Assembly: GCA_963210315.1 (NCBI GenBank)
Contig: OY723299.1
Location: 1,054,001 to 1,118,000, forward strand
Source: Rhynchopus euleeides
Taxonomy: Eukaryota > Euglenozoa > Diplonemea > Diplonemida > Diplonemidae
Length of the DNA stretch: 64,000 nucleotides
Direction: 5' to 3'
A program made the translations under genes and the position numbers. The stretch's first letter is position 1. Every line of letters begins with the position of its first letter. Positions 41,320-52,668 of this stretch are shown here, piece by piece. The notes below the pieces were generated by a model that was not told the DNA's origin, searched no databases, and saw only the letters and a list, made by a program, of their open reading frames with translations.

Positions 41320-41761
41320 GGAGATAAAGGAATCCTCGTTTACCCTCCCCCCCCTCTCCCCCCTCCCTTCTCCACCATCTCCTGAGTCCGGTGAAGGGTA
41401 GGGGCAGCAGTCTGGGAGAACAAACAACGTTATTTCTATCCGCTGTGGCGTGGTCTGTCCCTTTGATAGTGCAGCGGGCGTGTGGTGTGGTGTATTAGGT
41501 CCATCCTATCCTAGCAAGCTGAACCTGTCGGGGAGGGGGGGAGAATTGCCGGTCAGCGCCGGTGCTGGGTGTCAATTCTCTAAGCAACCGTCTTCCCCTA
41601 CGCCCCCCCCCCCCTTATCCCCATGTCCCCCCCCCCTTCCCATTCTCCAGCGCGTTCATGCCAGCAAGATGGGTACGAACGTGCCAGGTCGAGAGGGTCT
41701 CTTGAAGACAGAAAGTCGGATAAACAAAACGTGGGACGGGAAGAGCAGGGTTCCCCGGACA
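41320..41761. other. No gene seen
   Basis: C-rich low-complexity tracts (41345-41375 and 41600-41640). Nothing coding is recognised. Confidence 0.4.
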
Positions 41762-42462
41762 ACTGCACACGGTGGGATCTTGTAAATTTTACATGTATAA
41801 CTACAAGTATATACATGTATTATACATGTATAATACTTGCATGTCAACTATTATACATGTATAATACATGTATATGCCTGAAATATACATGTAAAATACA
41901 TGTATATCAAGTAAAAATACATGTATAATACTTGCATGTCAACTATTATACATGTATCTTTACTTGATTTACATGTATTTTACATGTATATTTCATGCAT
42001 TTACATGTATTTTACATGTATAATACTTGTCATGCAAGTATTATACATGTAAAATACTTGCATGACAAGTAAAATACATGTATAATACTTGCATGACAAG
42101 TAAAATACTTGCATGCAAGTAAAATACATGTATTTTACTTGCATGCAAGTATTTTACTTGTCATGCAAGTATTTTACATGTATAATACTTGCATGACAAG
42201 TATTATACATGTAAAATACATGTAAATGCATGAAATATACATGTAAAATACATGTAAATCAAGTAAAGATACATGTATAATAGTTGACATGCAAGTATTA
42301 TACATGTATTTTTACTTGATATACATGTATTTTACATGTATATTTCAGGCATATACATGTATTATACATGTATAATAGTTGACATGCAAGTATTATACAT
42401 GTATAATACATGTATATACTTGTAGTTATACATGTAAAATTTACAAGATCCCACCGTGCAGT
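41762..42462. repeat. 700-bp near-perfect AT-rich palindrome
   Basis: The outer bases ACTGCAC..GGTGGGATCTTG at the left pair with CAAGATCCCACCGTGCAGT at the right, and the arms stay complementary to the centre near 42128. The arms differ mainly by one extra 31-bp unit on the left. The whole is built of TACATGTA, ACTTGCATG and their complements. It lies about 310 bp upstream of the next gene's ATG. It could extrude a cruciform or, if transcribed, give a long hairpin RNA. No TSD was found; a foldback element is likely. Confidence 0.95.
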
Positions 42463-42506
42463 GCCCCACCCCCCCCCCCCCATCCCAGATCCCGGATTTC
42501 GGACAC

Positions 42507-42575
42507 AACCTGCATAACGATTGAAGGGTGATCATTCTTGTGATCCCTTCAACTTCGATTTCACTACCCCCCCCC
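42507..42575. repeat. Short interspersed repeat with GAAGGG/CCCTTC stem, copy 1
   Basis: AACCTGCATAACGATTGAAG then GGTGATCATTCTTGTGATCC and CTTCAACTTCGATTTCACTA, followed by a C run. Similar copies: 47051-47125, 47136-47197, partial ones at 47343-47370 and 47428-47490, and 54373-54425. Each copy can form a stem GAAGGG/CCCTTC and ends in a C run. Confidence 0.8.
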
Positions 42576-42774
42576 CCCCCCATCATGCCCCAACGCAGCA
42601 GCCAAACTTCCGCCCTCCCAACGCGCAGACACACACACACACACACATCCACCTATAGTTCCCTTTTTGATTCACCCAACTCCTGATATATCCCATTCAC
42701 TGATCCCCACCCTCCCCTCCCCCTTATCAAAACTCGCATCTGAACATTGCATTGTCTTTTCTTTATCTGATATA

Positions 42775-44001
42775 ATGAGGGGTTTCACAGCGACGGCTGT
42801 TATCGCGGTGGTGCTTGGATGCATCTCCGGAGCGGCGGGGCAAATCTCAGCCGCGAGCCCTCCCCCTTGCTCAGGCGCTGTTGGCGCCTACCTCGACCCC
42901 ACCGGGTGCTGCAAGTGCTACCCTGGGTATGAGGATGCTGATGGAAAGGTCTGCTCCAGATGCGCTGATGGGTACCGCCTGGACGTGGCAACGGGGATCT
43001 GCAGCAACGGGCGTAACGGGTCATCCTGCACAACCAACATGCCCTTCCCCCACTTCGGCTGCGCCCTCACCTCCGGGCAGGCCATTGGCAGCTGCTCGGT
43101 TGAGCCCTCCACAGGCAGAAACGTCTTCCCCTGCATCTGCCGCAACCCTGACGGGAGTGATGCGGACTGCGCACAGCTCCAGGCGGAGTCTATCACCCAG
43201 GCCACCCGCATCTGCGCCCCTGCAGGCCCACGCATGTTCACCGTGTGGCCCAACGAGCCTGTTGTGAACACCGCCTTCAGCCTCACCGTGGTGGGGTGCC
43301 TCCCCACTACGCAGTATATGGTGCTTCCCTTCTACACCCCGAACTTCACGGAGACATCCTGTGTGGCGAGCTCAGACGCAGACATCCTGCAGCACTGCCG
43401 CTTCCAGCGGGGCGCAGAGGCGGTGCTGGGGAGCAGCGCCGGGAACTCCAGCATGGATGGTGCGGAGTGCCCCAAGGGGTTTCTCCTGTCGGGGCTTGAG
43501 GCGGATGCTGCGGACAAGCCGAACATGGGGCTGACGGAGGTGACCTTCCCTGGGATCCGGATGCTCGATGCGGCGTTCTCCTCGGAGGACGAGAGGCACA
43601 CGCTCTTCAGGGTGTGCGCGAGCACGCTGGCGCCTGCGAAGAATGGGACGTCGGTCACTCTGTGGAAGGAGGTCGACTCCCACAACGCCTATGTGGACCG
43701 GCGTGACAAATCCTTCAAGGTGTCGAAGGAGGCTTACCTCAAGAGGAGTGCGGCCCGCGACGTCTTCCAGTACGAGGACTGCTGCCAGGGGCTGCATATC
43801 GGCGCATCTTGCCTGCCCCTCTGGGCATTCCTTATTCTGTGGCTCCTGATGTGCTGCCTCCTCGCTGTGCTGGCCTACAAGCTGCACCTGGCTAAGCAGG
43901 AGGTGGAGGCGGAGCGGAACAACGAGAAGTATGAAAACTTCGATGTCGATGACGAGCTCCAGCAGATGGGCGGTGGTGACCCCGACGATGAGGACATCTG
44001 A
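42775..44001 (+). CDS. Type I membrane protein with Cys-rich EGF-like N terminus
   Basis: The ATG at 42775 begins a clear signal peptide (residues 1-22, hydrophobic, ending Ala-Ala-Gly). Total 408 residues, no intron. Residues about 28-80 are Cys-rich with the spacing and Gly-Tyr turns of EGF-like or TNFR-like repeats (GCCKCYPGYEDADG, CADGYRLD). The middle (80-340) has many Cys and several N-glycosylation sequons and is unrecognised. Residues 347-368 are a transmembrane helix, followed by a 40-residue acidic cytoplasmic tail with a Tyr-Glu-Asn-Phe sequence that could act as a sorting signal. It probably acts at the cell surface or in the endomembrane system; ligand unknown. An upstream in-frame TTG at 42667 is ignored because it would hide the signal peptide. 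A long palindrome lies just upstream. Confidence 0.85.
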   Translation: MRGFTATAVIAVVLGCISGAAGQISAASPPPCSGAVGAYLDPTGCCKCYPGYEDADGKVCSRCADGYRLDVATGICSNGRNGSSCTTNMPFPHFGCALTSGQAIGSCSVEPSTGRNVFPCICRNPDGSDADCAQLQAESITQATRICAPAGPRMFTVWPNEPVVNTAFSLTVVGCLPTTQYMVLPFYTPNFTETSCVASSDADILQHCRFQRGAEAVLGSSAGNSSMDGAECPKGFLLSGLEADAADKPNMGLTEVTFPGIRMLDAAFSSEDERHTLFRVCASTLAPAKNGTSVTLWKEVDSHNAYVDRRDKSFKVSKEAYLKRSAARDVFQYEDCCQGLHIGASCLPLWAFLILWLLMCCLLAVLAYKLHLAKQEVEAERNNEKYENFDVDDELQQMGGGDPDDEDI

Positions 44002-47000
44002 TCAGAGGGAGGATGAAGTGTGGTGTGGTGGGAGAGGGGGGTGTGAGGTGTGGGGTGGGGTGTCGGGTGCGGCGGTGAAGAATTGAAGAAACGCCGAGGA
44101 GGATGCCGAGGAGTATTGGGAGAGGGGGAGGGGAGGGGAGGGGAGGGGAGAGAATTTTGTTGCAAGAACCGACAGGGCAAAGCAAGGCAAGCTGGGCTTG
44201 ATTTTCTTTTCAAGCGGGTGGGGGTGGGGGATGGGTTCTGTGTGAGGTGCTGAGCATACGCCTCTTCCCCCCTCCCATCGAAGAACATTTTATTCTCTGC
44301 CGCTTGTTGAAATTTTGCCCGTCCCTTCTTTTCCTTTGCCAAAAAAAGAAGAAGAGAAAATAATCTCTGTGTGCCGCGGTGATATATGCGGGTCACCACC
44401 ACCCTTCCCCGACAATCTTGCACGTCATCTGGAGGGTCATCGTCACCACCCCCAAACAAAATTACCCCCCCCCTTTGTCACAGCATTCACAAGGGATGAA
44501 TCATTCTTTTTGACTCAAACCTTCTCGTTACCAAGTAAACTTGTTTAAGCAGCTCTGCTGCGTCTAGGGAGGTCTAGGGTGTAGGTAGTACTTGAGAATG
44601 ATTACTAGTATGGGGCATATGCCCGTCTGACCTCTTAACTACGGGTAAGGATGGAAGGGGAAGTGCACCAGCCGCCACTCAGCGCCCTTCATCAGGCCAC
44701 TGAGTCGCTTCCCCGGCTGTGCTCTCTCTCCCCCGTACGTTTCGCCTTGCTGGCCAACTGGAGACTTCTGCAGGATGACACCCCGCCCCACCTCCTCTTG
44801 CCTCGAGCTGTGTGTCGCTGATGTGTTTGCTGTTGTGTTGCTGTTATTCACCACACCTATCACCCTAGGACCTCCGGCCTGTTGCCGGCTTCCTCTCCCC
44901 GCACTAGCTTCTCCAACATCCCCTCTGCCAAACACGGGATACGGGGTTGTTGCTGTGCGCAGAACTGCAGCCGAGCGGAAGGCGCGAAGGCTAGCCCCTG
45001 TCTCTGCTGTCCACCCCCCACCCCACACCCCCTCTCTCCAATCCCTCCCGAATGAACGTCCTTTTCTTGGAAGGAGAGCTGTTATTTGCCCCCCCCCCCC
45101 TCTCTCCCTCCTGGGTTTGCTTCCCCCTCTCGTCTTGCCTGTTGTCGGGGCATCGAATCTGATGCCCCCCTCCCCCCCCGCCCCACCAGCATCTGTTGCG
45201 CAAATAGTGTTCAGTTATTACGCTTATATTGGGTGGGGTGGGATGGGTGGGGGGTGGTGGATTGGTGGGTTGGTGTGAAGGAGCGGTGCGCCCTTTCTCC
45301 TAAATGTGTACAGAGCCAGAGTCAGACACGTGGTGAACTCCACCCCACTCCCCCCTTTGGATACAGTAGGTCGGCGGGGTGTCACGTGTGTCTCACACTG
45401 CTCCTTGGCATTGCAGAGAGAGCGACGCCAGTGCTCCCTCCCCCCTTCCTTCCTTCCCCCCCCCCCCTTACCCCCCTCCCCCCCCTCACCCGTTGTTTCC
45501 ATACGTCAATTCTGATCACATCATCCCCGAACCCCCCGCCCCACACGCGCTCTCTCTCCCTGTCGCGCTCTCCTGCCTTGCTGTCCGTTGCCTGGCTCCA
45601 GCTGTGTCGAACCAGACAACCCGAGCCTTTGGGAAAGCACGGCAGGAGTCGCTTGGGTTGGTTGTCGATGTGCCGGCCCTCTCCCTTCCCCCTTCCCCAC
45701 CCCCACAAACAAATAATCAGTGCGGTTTGCAGCTTGCAGCTCTGTTGAGCTGTGGCTGCGCTATTCCAGCAAAAGAAACAACATATCGGATACAAACGAG
45801 GCAGTGGGGCAGATCTGGCCAACATAGTGATTGTCGACACCAAAAAAAAGAAAACCATTGACTCGAAAGAGGCACAAACAGCAAGCAGCTCGTCGGATTT
45901 CCTGGATTTCAGACAGCCTCCAACAGGATCCCTGCGCCTCTGTCTCTCTGTTTCTCCCTCACACTCTCTCCGGCACATCCACACAGCCTTTTGAGTGACG
46001 GGAAATAAACGGGCTCAGAGGATAAAAGTCGACGCGAGTCTGTGCGTTTGATGCCCAGGCCCCGCCCATCCTTCTTTTCTGTTTTGCGTGGTATCAGCCT
46101 CTCTGTCGAAGTGCATCCCTACCCACCGCCTTCGTCTTGCAGGCTTTTCTATTAGGTCGAGCAGGTTGACAAGAGTCAGATTGTTGTGTTGGGGGGTGGG
46201 GGGTGGGGGAGGGCATCGAGGCGGTACATTGGAGGGAGAATCTCCTGGTTCAGCCAATTTTCCCCCGCAATGCCCCGATTCTTTCAGATTCCCCACAGGT
46301 CTTCCGGATAGTTTTATCCCCTTCGATATGTGTGGGTCTGTCAGCTCCCCCCGTTCCCCCCCACCCCGCCCCACCCACCTTTTTGAGATGTTTGTTTTCT
46401 GACGGGCCTGCTCCGAACCCCTCTTTTTGCGTGGCTCTGTCTTCACGAATTCCAGCTGCGCTTGTCGCTGTGTGCGTTGTGTGTCCTGCATCTGACGAGC
46501 TTTGCTCTGATTTTTTGCCTCAGGATGCCGGCATCCGGCGACACGTTGTCAATCACTCGCCGCTGTGTGTGTGCCGATGTGTCCTTTCTGTGACCTCAAT
46601 CTATCTTGTCGCCGACGGCGGCAGATTGCTGCGTGTGTGATGCCCCTACAGCTTTCGCCCCTCCCCTCCTCCCCCCCCCTTTGACCCTCAAGACGAAGCT
46701 TGCTGTGGAGCAAGCCGAACCGTCCCGAGTCTATCAGACTCCTACACTATGAAATATAGGAGGGAAGGAGGAGGAGTACTGTCCGTACCCTGTGAATGGC
46801 AGGGGAGGGGAAACCCGCGTCGATCGGCATCGCATGGCGTGACATGCACACTTTGCGTGGTTTCCTCCTCCCCTCCTCAGACTGCCAGGGAGGGAGCCTG
46901 ATGGGTGTCGATCCCCCGATGCAAACCCAGCGTCTTGCTTCCCAGTGGGATTGAAAAAATGGGTGAAACCACAGGACAATACAGAAACCTACCCGGCTAT

Positions 47001-47044
47001 TATTTTGCAGTCCGACCATACACCCCCGCCCCCCCCCCCCCGAT
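44002..47044. other. Intergenic, no gene recognised
   Basis: GGGGA/GGGAG-rich tract at 44125-44150, many C runs (45090, 45455-45490 and others) and scattered low-copy sequence. Open frames of 130-220 codons exist on both strands but are Pro/Ser-rich products of the C runs without family features. Confidence 0.5.
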
Positions 47045-47500
47045 ACGTATAACCTGCATAACGAGTGAAGGGTGATCATTCTTGTGCTCCCTTCAAATTC
47101 GATTTCACTACCCCCCCCCCCCCCCCCCCGATACGTCTGCATAACGAGTGAAGGGAAGTCGTCCTTGTGCTTCCTTCTGCTTCTATTTCAGTACCCCCTG
47201 ATACGTCTTATCGCCATCCCCACCCTCGTTCACCCGACTGGATGCAAAGGGAGTCAACGAGGGCTCACGTAGATGGTTGGTGTCGGGAGATGCGCCTTTG
47301 CCTTTCACTTTCGGCACGCATACCCCCCCCCCCCCCCGAAGGTGTGCAACAACGAGTGAAGGGCAGGTCAGCCAACTCCTTGCCCCCCCACCCCCCACCC
47401 CACCCCCCTCCCACCTTGTTGCCCCTCGAGCTCGAGTGAAGGGATAGGTCAACTCTATGTGTGTCCTTTTTCGTCTACTTCACGACCCCCCCCCCTCCCC
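47045..47500. repeat. Cluster of the GAAGGG/CCCTTC interspersed repeat
   Basis: Two fuller copies (47051-47125, 47136-47197) and two partial ones (47343-47370, 47428-47490) lie within 450 bp, separated by C runs. The partner copies are at 42507 and 54373. Confidence 0.7.
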
Positions 47501-48099
47501 CGCTTCCACCTGAGGAGACCAATATTTGCGGACTCACGTTGTCGGTGCTGCTGTCAACCCAAATTTGGCGTCTCGCGGTGCACTGCAGGTATTTTGGAGC
47601 TGCATTTTTTAGCTGGCCGAATTGTCTGATTTGACGTACTGAAGGCAAACTCCCCCCCGCCCCCCAAACCTCAGGGTGATACTAGGCTGTGTTGTTGCTG
47701 TTGTTCTTACGGGAGAGGATTCCTTTTGGCCCTATGCCTCCCTCTCTCCTTATCTCCTCTTGTCCCCCACTCCCCACCCCACCCCCATCACCTACCCCTG
47801 TTTTGTTTCGGCTCTGTTCATTCATAGGTTCATCTGTCAGTTGCGAGGGGGGGAGGGCGGGGGGAGGGCGCCTGCCGATCCAGATCGTATTGCCGACTAT
47901 GAGAAGCGGATGCTGACCGGCACCTTCCCTCCCCTCCCCTGCCCCCCTCTACACGGTGGACTCCAGCGGGGGTAGGGTAACCCTTTTCGGGAGTCTCAAC
48001 TAGGGGGAGTCTGACTCCCCCTAGCGGGAGTCTTTTCACCTATTTTCACTCATTTTTCCCATGATACCTATGCAATGTGGCACTCGTCACTGAAGTACA

Positions 48100-48755
48100 G
48101 CCACACACACACACACCAAACGGACCAAGTTGGTGGGTGTCACCCTCAAGCCAAAGATGCCCTTGGCTTGGGCGGAGGAGGGCCACAAGAAGAATCCGCT
48201 GTACCAGCGGGTCCTTGATGCGCTTGCCCCTGCCTACAAGGAGGTCGAGATGAACAACGTGTACACTGCCGTGCAGCAGGAGGAGGATACTACGACGAAG
48301 AATGTGATGCAGCACTTCCCGGTGGTCACCCCGTTGCCTGGGGCAGCCAACGTGCATGTGGTGATGCTCGAGGGGCTGTTGACCCGGGTTGAGTTTTCAG
48401 TGACAGGCCTGCAGGTGTCGCTGACGTGTCTTCGCGTCGTCAACGAGGGTTCGACAATCCCCAGCGGCACATACACCGCCACCTATTTCCTCCCCAGGAA
48501 CCCTGCAGATGGCGAGGCCATCACCTGCGAGCAGGTGGAGGGGCAGTTGGCCCTGTGGAAGGTCACCGTTCCTTTGGAACAGCCCGCGCCACGGTGACCG
48601 GCTCAGGCCAGGCCAACACCTCCACCGTGGGGAGGTACAAGGACCTGCTGGGGATCGACCTCGCACAGCCTGAGGTCCCCGCCACAGAGGAAGAAGCCCC
48701 TCCGAGCATCCCGCAGGCCATCACAGTGGAGGAGGACGACATGGACACCCTCTGA
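48100..48755 (+). pseudogene. Coding-like region of unknown family with one frame change
   Basis: From a possible acceptor (GTACAG at 48095-48100) one frame runs to 48597 with host-like codon use: 155 residues after 48130, Val/Thr-rich, predicted beta-sheet. At about 48590 the protein-like reading moves to another frame and continues to 48755, ending in an acidic tail (EEDDMDTL). No intron with the usual GTATG donor explains the change, so this is either a frameshifted gene copy or an unusual splice. There is no ATG at the start, so an upstream exon is missing. I do not recognise the family. Lying between TIR arms, it may be a captured gene fragment. Confidence 0.45.
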
Positions 48756-48790
48756 GGGAAGCTGGCTGTGCATCAGCCTGCGGAAGTTGA

Positions 48791-49699
48791 ATGATCAGAC
48801 TGTCATGGAAGCTTGCCATGTCACAGGACACCACCTACAAGGGCTTGTTCCGCTACCTCTTTGTCTCCCTTGCAGACCTCATGCATTTCCGGTATGCAGA
48901 CATCCCCTGGCGCTTCTGGGGATGCAAGGATGAGTCAGCCCGGATTCCCTTCTTGCGTGCTCGGATCTCAGGGCATATATTTCACTGGTTGATGGAGCAT
49001 GCCGAAAAGGGATCAACGCGCAATGCCTACGTACACAGTCTCCATCATTGGTGGGCTCCAGAAGATGCAGTGCCTCTGCAGAACAACGACGAATTTGAAG
49101 AAGCAGAGAACGGACATCGCAAGAAAGATGCCGTTACAATCGCCAGCTCCGCAACTTACGAGAGAGATCTCGCGATGGCAGAAGAGAAGCGGCGCGAATC
49201 GGGCATGCCTTGGAAGGTTGCGCACCTGTCGCAGGACGGGATCCTCGGGTATAGAGAAGTCATTCTGTGTCCGTGTCTGCACACCCGACACGCTCATAGA
49301 TTGGCTGTGTTTGTTCTTTGCACACAGTTGACCCAGCTGCAGAAGGGGTTTGTGCACTGCAACACACAGGACTTCGTTGAACCCAGCAGCGCGCCCTACT
49401 TCCTGTTCCGGTTCCCCGAAGGACACCGCAAATTATCGCTCTGCTTGTGCAAAATGCCAATCCCGCTGGGGGCGACTTCCACACCATTCGTGTCATCCGA
49501 GGCGACTTTGAGCACGCTTGACCAACGCGCACAGCAGGAGGGGGATGACAGTTCTGACGAAGAAGATGAGGAAAGCCTGCAGGATGGCTTGTCTTGCCCA
49601 AGGTGTAACACAACTACGACAGGCGATGGCCGCACTTTGACACCTCAAATTCTAACCGCTCACCTCCGCAGGTGCAGCCGCTACCAGGAGGATAGGTAG
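48791..49699 (+). CDS. 302-residue frame ending in a zinc-finger-like motif
   Basis: The open frame starts at ATG 48791, 35 bp after the previous frame's stop. It begins with a hydrophobic/aromatic region (LFRYLFVSLADLMHF, PWRFWGC), has a charged helical middle, and ends with an acidic stretch (GDDSSDEEDEE) then Cys-x2-Cys-x17-His-x4-Cys (residues about 270-296), which could bind one zinc. Around 49215-49327 the reading quality drops and an AG-ended C/T-poor stretch (CACACAG at 49327) suggests an intron there; donors that keep frame exist (49217) but none is the usual GTATG. GTATGC at 48891 is another possible donor. It may therefore be a spliced or chimeric gene. Family unknown. Confidence 0.45.
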   Translation: MIRLSWKLAMSQDTTYKGLFRYLFVSLADLMHFRYADIPWRFWGCKDESARIPFLRARISGHIFHWLMEHAEKGSTRNAYVHSLHHWWAPEDAVPLQNNDEFEEAENGHRKKDAVTIASSATYERDLAMAEEKRRESGMPWKVAHLSQDGILGYREVILCPCLHTRHAHRLAVFVLCTQLTQLQKGFVHCNTQDFVEPSSAPYFLFRFPEGHRKLSLCLCKMPIPLGATSTPFVSSEATLSTLDQRAQQEGDDSSDEEDEESLQDGLSCPRCNTTTTGDGRTLTPQILTAHLRRCSRYQEDR

Positions 49700-49967
49700 A
49701 TAGTCCAGAGTCCGGGGAAACTGACAGAAGCAAAACAAGCCCCTCCCCATCCCTCTTCCACCTTCCCCCCGCATGATTTTACCCCCCACGCCAGTAGACT
49801 GTAACTATATCATGGGAAAAATGGATGAAAATAGGTGAAAAGACTCCCGCTAGGGGGAGTCAGACTCCCCCTAGCGGGAGTATAGACTCCCGCTAGCGGG
49901 AGTCTTTGACACCCTCTCAGACTCCCGCTCCCAGACTCCCGCTAGGGCCGCTGGAGTCCACCGTGTA

Positions 49968-52668
49968 CCCATCCAGACCCAGACCCAGATCCAGATCCCC
50001 TCAGAGGCGACATGGATAGCGCTTGAAGGTGTCTGGAGACTTGTCCTGCTTTTCACTTTCGACACTCAATCACAAACCCCACAACCCCACCCGAATGAAG
50101 CAAGCAAAGGGGTAGGGGGGGGGGGGTCAGCTTTATGAAACCACCACGATCACCACCACCACCACCACCCCGACCCGGAACCACACACCCGATCCTTGCC
50201 CTATTTGCAACCTAACATTGCGAGAAGTTGCTGGGAGGCTTGCTTTCGCTTCTAGTCTCTCGACAATCAAACCCCCCTCTCGCACTGTTTACGGCACATA
50301 GAGCGAAGGAGGGCGTGTGTAAAGCCCCCATCCCCCCCCTTTTGGCCACAGTGGGCCTGCTCACTAGTCGGAGTTCCCAAGGTTCCTGCCCCCCTCTCCC
50401 CTCGGTTCCATGCCATCTCTCCCCTTCTCTATTCGGTCACAGGAATGTTGGCTTGCAGTCCGTATAATTCTTGGGTTTTACACACAACCCCCCACACCTC
50501 AGGTAACGACAAGCTCCAACTTACTTTCTCCCACGGACTGCGCAAAGCCTTTCTCTTTTTCCCTTCCCTCCCACCCGGGGTGTCGTTCGGCGCTGATCGC
50601 GCGGCTCTTCCGCTGCGTCCTGCGGCGACCTGCGTCTTTGGTGACTTCAGCCGCGCGCTCAGCGTACCCCTGCGCTACGAACAGTAATGGTAACAGAAGA
50701 TCGTGCTGCCCACTCCCCACTCCCCTCTCCACCACACTTGTAGGAAGGCTAAGTGCCAAGAGGGCAAGGCTTGCCCGGAATGTGTTGCTGCGTACACTTA
50801 GCCTCCCTCACACAGGAACCGATGGGGAACTCTTTTTCGCGGAGATCTCGCATCTATATTATTCTTCTCCCGATTCCTGATTGGGGGTAATGCCCTTATA
50901 TATGACGGGGGGGGTGTGGGGGGGGCGGGGCGGGGCTGCATGTGGTGCTGTGTCCGACAGTCCGCTTCCCCCCTTCCCCCCCCCCCCCTCCCCCATGCTG
51001 GTTGGTGGAGTTCATCTCGAGCTGTGTTGCGTGGCTTAGGTGCCATCGGAACCGCCGGGTTGGAGGAGATGCCGTGTCTGCCGGTCAACAAAGCGTGCCT
51101 GGAACAGTCTGGTGCTCCAAAGCTTTACCGCCCTTTTCCTCCCCGCCCCCCCCCCCTTCGTAGTTTTCTTTGAATGTGTTGGAAGAATTGCTTTTTGCCT
51201 TCACACCCGACGATCCTGCACCACTCGTAGTTTTCACAACACAACCACCAACTCATGCACACTGGATTGTGCGCAAACTAACGCACAATGGTTCCTTTGC
51301 TAGGCAGGAGGTGCCTTGTTCCAACTCTCAAGCTTTGCCTTGTTATTGGGCAACCCCGCCAATTACATCACCCCTCGGGTTTGCCAGAACAGGCAAAGGA
51401 GGTGGGTGTGCACGCACCCTGTGCACATCATCTCTGAAAATGTCAGCCAGCGCAAACGTAGTAGAATCAAATCCTCTCCTGCCACCACCCCCTCCAGGAA
51501 TTATACTCAAAAAAAACGTGACGGGGAAGCAAGGCCTGCCATTCAGGTGCTGCATTGCCTCACTTGCCCCCCTTCAACAGCCACAAGAAGTGCCCGAAAA
51601 TACCAAGAAATGTCCCTCGGTAGGGACAGTTTTGAGCACAACGCCTTGTGCACGTCAATGCCTGGTGATGGGTCCACACGTCAGACTCGAGATCCCTGCT
51701 TCAAGAAGGAGTGATCCACGTGGTGTTACACTGGTCATGCTGCAACACGTTGCCAAGAAGTGTGAGCACAAAGTCACCACTGTTGCCTCAGCGTGTTCTG
51801 ATTAGCCTAATCAGAACCACGCCGTGACACCCCCTCCTTACGTACACCCCTCCTATGGACGTACATTTTGGCGAAAAGGGCTGCCCCCACCCCCCACCCC
51901 TGGCGCGGACGGGCTCTCAGACAGCCCTGTGTGTTGTGTGTGTGTCCAGTGTACCTCATGCTCTTGTTGCATGCCGCACTGGCCCAAAAACATTCACGTG
52001 TGTGTAAGATTCGTGATTGATTTGCCACGAATCAGCCATATATATGGCTTTGGGGAGCCACCCCTCCCCAGACGATTGCCCGAGCCAGAGGGGGTGTTGT
52101 GCCTTGCCACAGCAGGTGCGATCCAGCAAAGGAGGATGAGTGGTGTGTGTCACGGTGTGTGTACGGGGGTGGTATACTGCCAAGTCCATCTCCAACCATA
52201 ACATCATACCCTCCCCCCCTCTCTATTGCGCGGAGATGTTCCCCACCCAACTGGCGGGGCGACGCTGATAGGGCGACGCTGTCTTCGCACACAACAAGTC
52301 GTGTATGGTCAGGTCGGAGCAGGGAGTGGTGGGCACACCTTGTTGGGGGGTGTTGGGGTGGCCTTGTTCATACCCCCCCCCCCGCACCGAAATGCCAGGT
52401 TCACCCATGCCCCATCCTGTTTCATCCCAAATCAAAAGGAAGTCAGCCCAAAAAAAAATGCCTCGTCTCGTTGCTGGGATTTTGTTGTGCCCACCGGTCT
52501 GGTTGATTCTCCGATTTATCGCTTGCCCCGATGGGGCAAACGTTCCCCAAGGCCCCAGGGCTAGGGGTCGGCAGCCATGGGATAATCCAGAGACATCGCA
52601 GAGTTGGATGCAATCAATTGAGAAACCTCCCACACCCTCCCCCCTTGGTGCCTCCTGCACCCCCACCC
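49968..52668. other. Intergenic, no gene recognised
   Basis: 50205-50290 is the third copy of the AACATTGCGAGAA...GCTGGGAG segment found upstream of the coiled-coil gene. A hairpin GTTCTGATTAGCCTAATCAG lies at about 51791-51812. The palindrome AGCCATATATATGGCT is at 52033-52048. CAC repeats lie near 50150-50170, with multiple C runs. A frame at 51170-51805 (starts TTG) has no family features. Confidence 0.5.

Larger units (their letters stand above)
47950..49967. mobile_element. 2.0-kb TIR-bounded segment carrying host-like coding frames
   Basis: Left arm 47950-48066 (TACACGGTGGACTCCAGCGG ... CCCATGATA) is the inverse of right arm 49808-49967. Both arms contain nested hairpins of GACTCCCCCTAGCGGGAGTC type. 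No flanking TSD is visible, so its mobility is inferred from the inverted ends. The interior (48067-49807) is almost wholly taken up by two coding-like regions. Confidence 0.7.

Noticed and set aside
44639-45028. 129-codon minus-strand frame
   Set aside because: Low-complexity Gly/Arg composition, no ATG context or family match.
47874-47926. Exon reading ADPDRIADYEKRMLTG before the 47.95-kb element
   Set aside because: Protein-like and possibly real, but there are no proper splice sites around it and it is too short to support.
51170-51805. 211-codon frame
   Set aside because: It starts at TTG, is Pro/Thr/Ser-rich from local C runs, and shows no domain.
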